A stretch of DNA of 64,000 bases from Paraburkholderia sp. BCC1886 (GTDB taxonomy: Bacteria > Pseudomonadota > Gammaproteobacteria > Burkholderiales > Burkholderiaceae), in contig NZ_CAAJGK010000011.1 of NCBI RefSeq assembly GCF_900996245.1, positions 124,001 to 188,000 on the forward strand, read 5' to 3'. The first letter of the stretch is position 1; each line of letters begins with the position of its first letter. Of this stretch, positions 61,721-64,000 are shown in pieces. The position numbers and the translations under genes were made by a program. Below the pieces are notes generated by a model. That model was not told where the DNA came from and ran no database searches. It saw nothing but the letters and a program-made list of their open reading frames with translations.

Positions 61721-63970
61721 TTACTGCGATGTGGGCGGCGTATAGACCAGACCACTCAGCGTGGAGACCGGAAACACGTCGGTGATCTGCGCAATGGGCG
61801 TGTTGGCGGTGTTGTAGTTGGGGGAATAGACATCCACCAACGATTCAATCTGCTGCTCGGGCGTGAGCGCGAGCCACAGGTCCAGCCCCAGAACCGGGCG
61901 CAGCCCCCGGCTATTCGTCGGCAGGGGCGTGGCGGGACGCACTCCGATGCTCGCGATCGGCGCAATGCTGGTGACAAACGTGGGATGTTTGACGGGCCAG
62001 ACTGTGTTCGCCACCGGGTGGTGAATCGTCGTGACGGCGGACGCACCAAGCATCTCGTTTGTCGCGGAGTTGATGTCGTAGCTAAGCTCGACTGAGCCGG
62101 TCACCGTCTCACCAATCACATCCGCGGTCGTGTTGCCGTCGTAAATGACCGCCCCGGCTTCCGTATCCACATCCCCCACGCGCACCATCGGCCAGTCGAT
62201 GTCTTCGATGGTCGAGGTATTGATCGAACTCAGGTATTGCACGGAGTAGCTGGAGAGCTTCTCCATGATCCCGAGCATCGCCGCCTGGATGTTGGCAAGG
62301 GTCGTCGCGGAGTCGAGCGTCAGACCCGTTGCCGCTTCGATGAAGCTCTTGTAGAGCGACTCGTAATCGGCCGCCCCGAATGTCGACACGTCGATGTTGC
62401 GTGAATCGAACCACTCAGCGTACGTCTGGCCCGCACTGTCGCCCATCTGAATCCCGCAATCAGCGTAGATGCGCTCCACCATCCCGTAGACCATCCCACG
62501 GCGAACGTAGTGCTCCTGGAGGGCAACATAGCCGCGCTGATTGTTGGCCGCTGTCCAGATCTGGCTTGCTGCCGCATAGAACGACGTCACCGAAATCATC
62601 GGCACGATCGCGGGCGTCCAGCTCAAGACGTCCTCAGCCATATCTTGTGTCACGAGACTCGTGTCGACCACGGACATCAGGTCGGACACACTGGGGGTCG
62701 GTATGCGCTGCACGCGCTTGGCGGTTACCAATGGCACCGGCTCGTCGGTCAGGTCGATCCCAAACGACTGGCAGTAGCAGTACCACATGAAGACGTAGCC
62801 GTCCTTCGCATTCATCGGGACGATGGCATCGCCCGTCACCGGGTTGTCCACGACGATATAGGCCGTGTAGAGGCCCTGGCTGCTGAACCAGAGCCAGTGA
62901 TGCAGAAGGATGTCCTCGAGCTTGTAAGGCGTCGAGTCCGACTCATCGATCATCTGCGAGCTGAGCACCTTCGTCTGGAGCGAGTTCGATTTGCTGTTCT
63001 GCATCGCGAACTGGATATCTGACTCGACGAGGGTTTGAATGGTTGCGTTGTCGGTGGCTTCACCTGCCTCGTTGGTGAGCATCGTGTCGAGCGTCCACGT
63101 CGTATCCGGCACGAGGTTGTAGCCGAGATTGAGCGGGGTTGCCTCGAAGGTGATGGTCGGCACCAGTGAGGTCGTCGGCATTAACGACAGATCGTGCTTC
63201 ATCAGGTACGCCGCAAGGGGCACATTGCGTGGCGTCAGGATCTGGGCGATCAGCGTCTGGAACGTCTCCTGACGCCCGCAGTTGCGCTCCAGGTAGTTGA
63301 TGTTCCGGTAAAGCCACATCGACTGCGAAAGCGTGAGCTGCGGGATGTATTCATCCAGCCCTAGGTGCGAGGCGAGGTATTGCTGCACGTGATAGCTGTG
63401 TGCTTCAGCCGTCCCGCAGGCTTCAAGTCGGAACGTCATGATGGCCATGAACAGGCCGAGATACATGTTGGCCAACTGGATCGTCGGGTAAAGCGCGTCA
63501 CTGATCGCGTACTGCGGATTGATCCAGCGCTGCTTGAACCCTGTCACCCAGTTTTGCAGCTTCGCAATGAGGCTGTATTCATTCTCGTCCACATAGGTGG
63601 ATGGATAGCCGAGGATCGTGCCGTCATCGGCGTCGATCGCCGTCGTGATGTCCACGGGATAGATGATCCCGAGAATCAGCGATACCTGCGCCGGATACAT
63701 CGCCACTAGCGCGAGGTATTCACGCGTGCCGTACACATAAGCCGCAGCCGTTGCTGTGTGAATCGTCAGGTTCGCCACCGTGAAGTCAATGACCTCCATG
63801 GTGTCGAGTGACGTGACCGTCATCATCGTGTCGGTGAAATGGTACTGCCCCGAGATGTTCATGTAGTACTTCCATGTCGTCGGGTCGGTTTCGTCCACGT
63901 AGGACGCTCCGTAGTAGTCCGTCACGTATTGATTGAGGCCATCCACACTCTCCTGCGACTTGATGGCCAT
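61721..63970 (-). CDS. Large virion structural protein (baseplate-like)
   Basis: 749 aa, complete at the right edge (ATG at 63970). Largely helical core (QLTLSQSMWLYRNINYLERN; QMIDESDSTPYKLEDILLHH) with beta-rich N-terminal (~1-130) and C-terminal (~590-749) regions. No signal, TM or enzymatic motif. Proteins of this size and composition in phiKZ-type genomes are baseplate wedge or tail-associated; this is inferred. It precedes the 282-aa virion gene. Confidence 0.55.
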   Translation of the reverse strand: MAIKSQESVDGLNQYVTDYYGASYVDETDPTTWKYYMNISGQYHFTDTMMTVTSLDTMEVIDFTVANLTIHTATAAAYVYGTREYLALVAMYPAQVSLILGIIYPVDITTAIDADDGTILGYPSTYVDENEYSLIAKLQNWVTGFKQRWINPQYAISDALYPTIQLANMYLGLFMAIMTFRLEACGTAEAHSYHVQQYLASHLGLDEYIPQLTLSQSMWLYRNINYLERNCGRQETFQTLIAQILTPRNVPLAAYLMKHDLSLMPTTSLVPTITFEATPLNLGYNLVPDTTWTLDTMLTNEAGEATDNATIQTLVESDIQFAMQNSKSNSLQTKVLSSQMIDESDSTPYKLEDILLHHWLWFSSQGLYTAYIVVDNPVTGDAIVPMNAKDGYVFMWYCYCQSFGIDLTDEPVPLVTAKRVQRIPTPSVSDLMSVVDTSLVTQDMAEDVLSWTPAIVPMISVTSFYAAASQIWTAANNQRGYVALQEHYVRRGMVYGMVERIYADCGIQMGDSAGQTYAEWFDSRNIDVSTFGAADYESLYKSFIEAATGLTLDSATTLANIQAAMLGIMEKLSSYSVQYLSSINTSTIEDIDWPMVRVGDVDTEAGAVIYDGNTTADVIGETVTGSVELSYDINSATNEMLGASAVTTIHHPVANTVWPVKHPTFVTSIAPIASIGVRPATPLPTNSRGLRPVLGLDLWLALTPEQQIESLVDVYSPNYNTANTPIAQITDVFPVSTLSGLVYTPPTSQ

Positions 63971-64000
63971 TGTTGCAGCCAGGCTCTGGCAGTCACTGAC

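Overview
The window is part of a large GC-rich genome of a contractile-tailed (myovirus) jumbo phage that looks related to the phiKZ lineage. Three things support this. There is a phage-encoded multisubunit RNA polymerase (beta plus the N-terminal part of beta'). A prohead protease, virion proteins, RNA polymerase genes and a very large tail protein with a muralytic domain lie in an order that recalls the phiKZ gp175-gp181 block. A sheath/tube pair also sits at the left edge. Spanin-like TM protein/lipoprotein pairs point to a Gram-negative host. No database search was possible, so family names come from motifs read in the sequence, and the phiKZ comparisons are from memory.

Layout. 1-1724 (+): C-terminus of the tail sheath, then the tail tube. 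1805-6890 (-): small accessory genes, including a TM protein/lipoprotein pair, an RNA ligase with an N-terminal OB-like domain, a DUF488-like protein and a well-isolated 173-aa protein. 7077-17715 (-): prohead protease, probable virion proteins, RNA polymerase beta interrupted by a group I intron carrying an HNH homing endonuclease, and the beta' N-terminal subunit. 17794-27061 (+): a 2365-aa tape-measure/lysin-like protein and a partner virion protein. 27118-30342 (-): a virion protein, a NADAR-like protein and hypotheticals. 30471-31232 (+): two small genes. 31308-36106 (-): hypotheticals, a protein resembling the RNAP beta C-terminus, a DUF2493/SLOG-like protein and a RecA-like P-loop ATPase. 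36233-37054 (+): an alpha-helical protein. 37122-40255 (-): an RNase HI fusion and a second TM/lipoprotein pair. 40351-43743 (+): virion proteins, one with tandem SPRY-like domains. 43801-44775 (-): a baseplate spike-like protein. 44867-48275 (+): an SbcC/Rad50-like ATPase and a partner. 48339-49592 (-): a virion-like protein. 49782-57725 (+): four paralogous tail-fibre/baseplate proteins with 22 NPH repeats, plus one small virion protein. 57767-63970 (-): a CYTH-like protein, a spanin pair, a RuvC-like resolvase and two large virion proteins.

Transcription units alternate in direction. At each of the seven convergent junctions, and at two other gene ends, there is a long perfect or near-perfect hairpin. 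It usually sits in a CATA...TATG frame and probably acts as a bidirectional terminator. Candidate TATG late-promoter motifs lie just ahead of several plus-strand genes.

The clearest unusual element is the intron. Joining the exons after GAT GAT and before CCA AAA CGG restores a conserved beta motif (DDPKR, like DDANR in E. coli beta). P1, P2, a GAAA-capped hairpin, P7, P8 and P9 can be drawn by eye. The endonuclease's Shine-Dalgarno sequence lies in the P2 stem.
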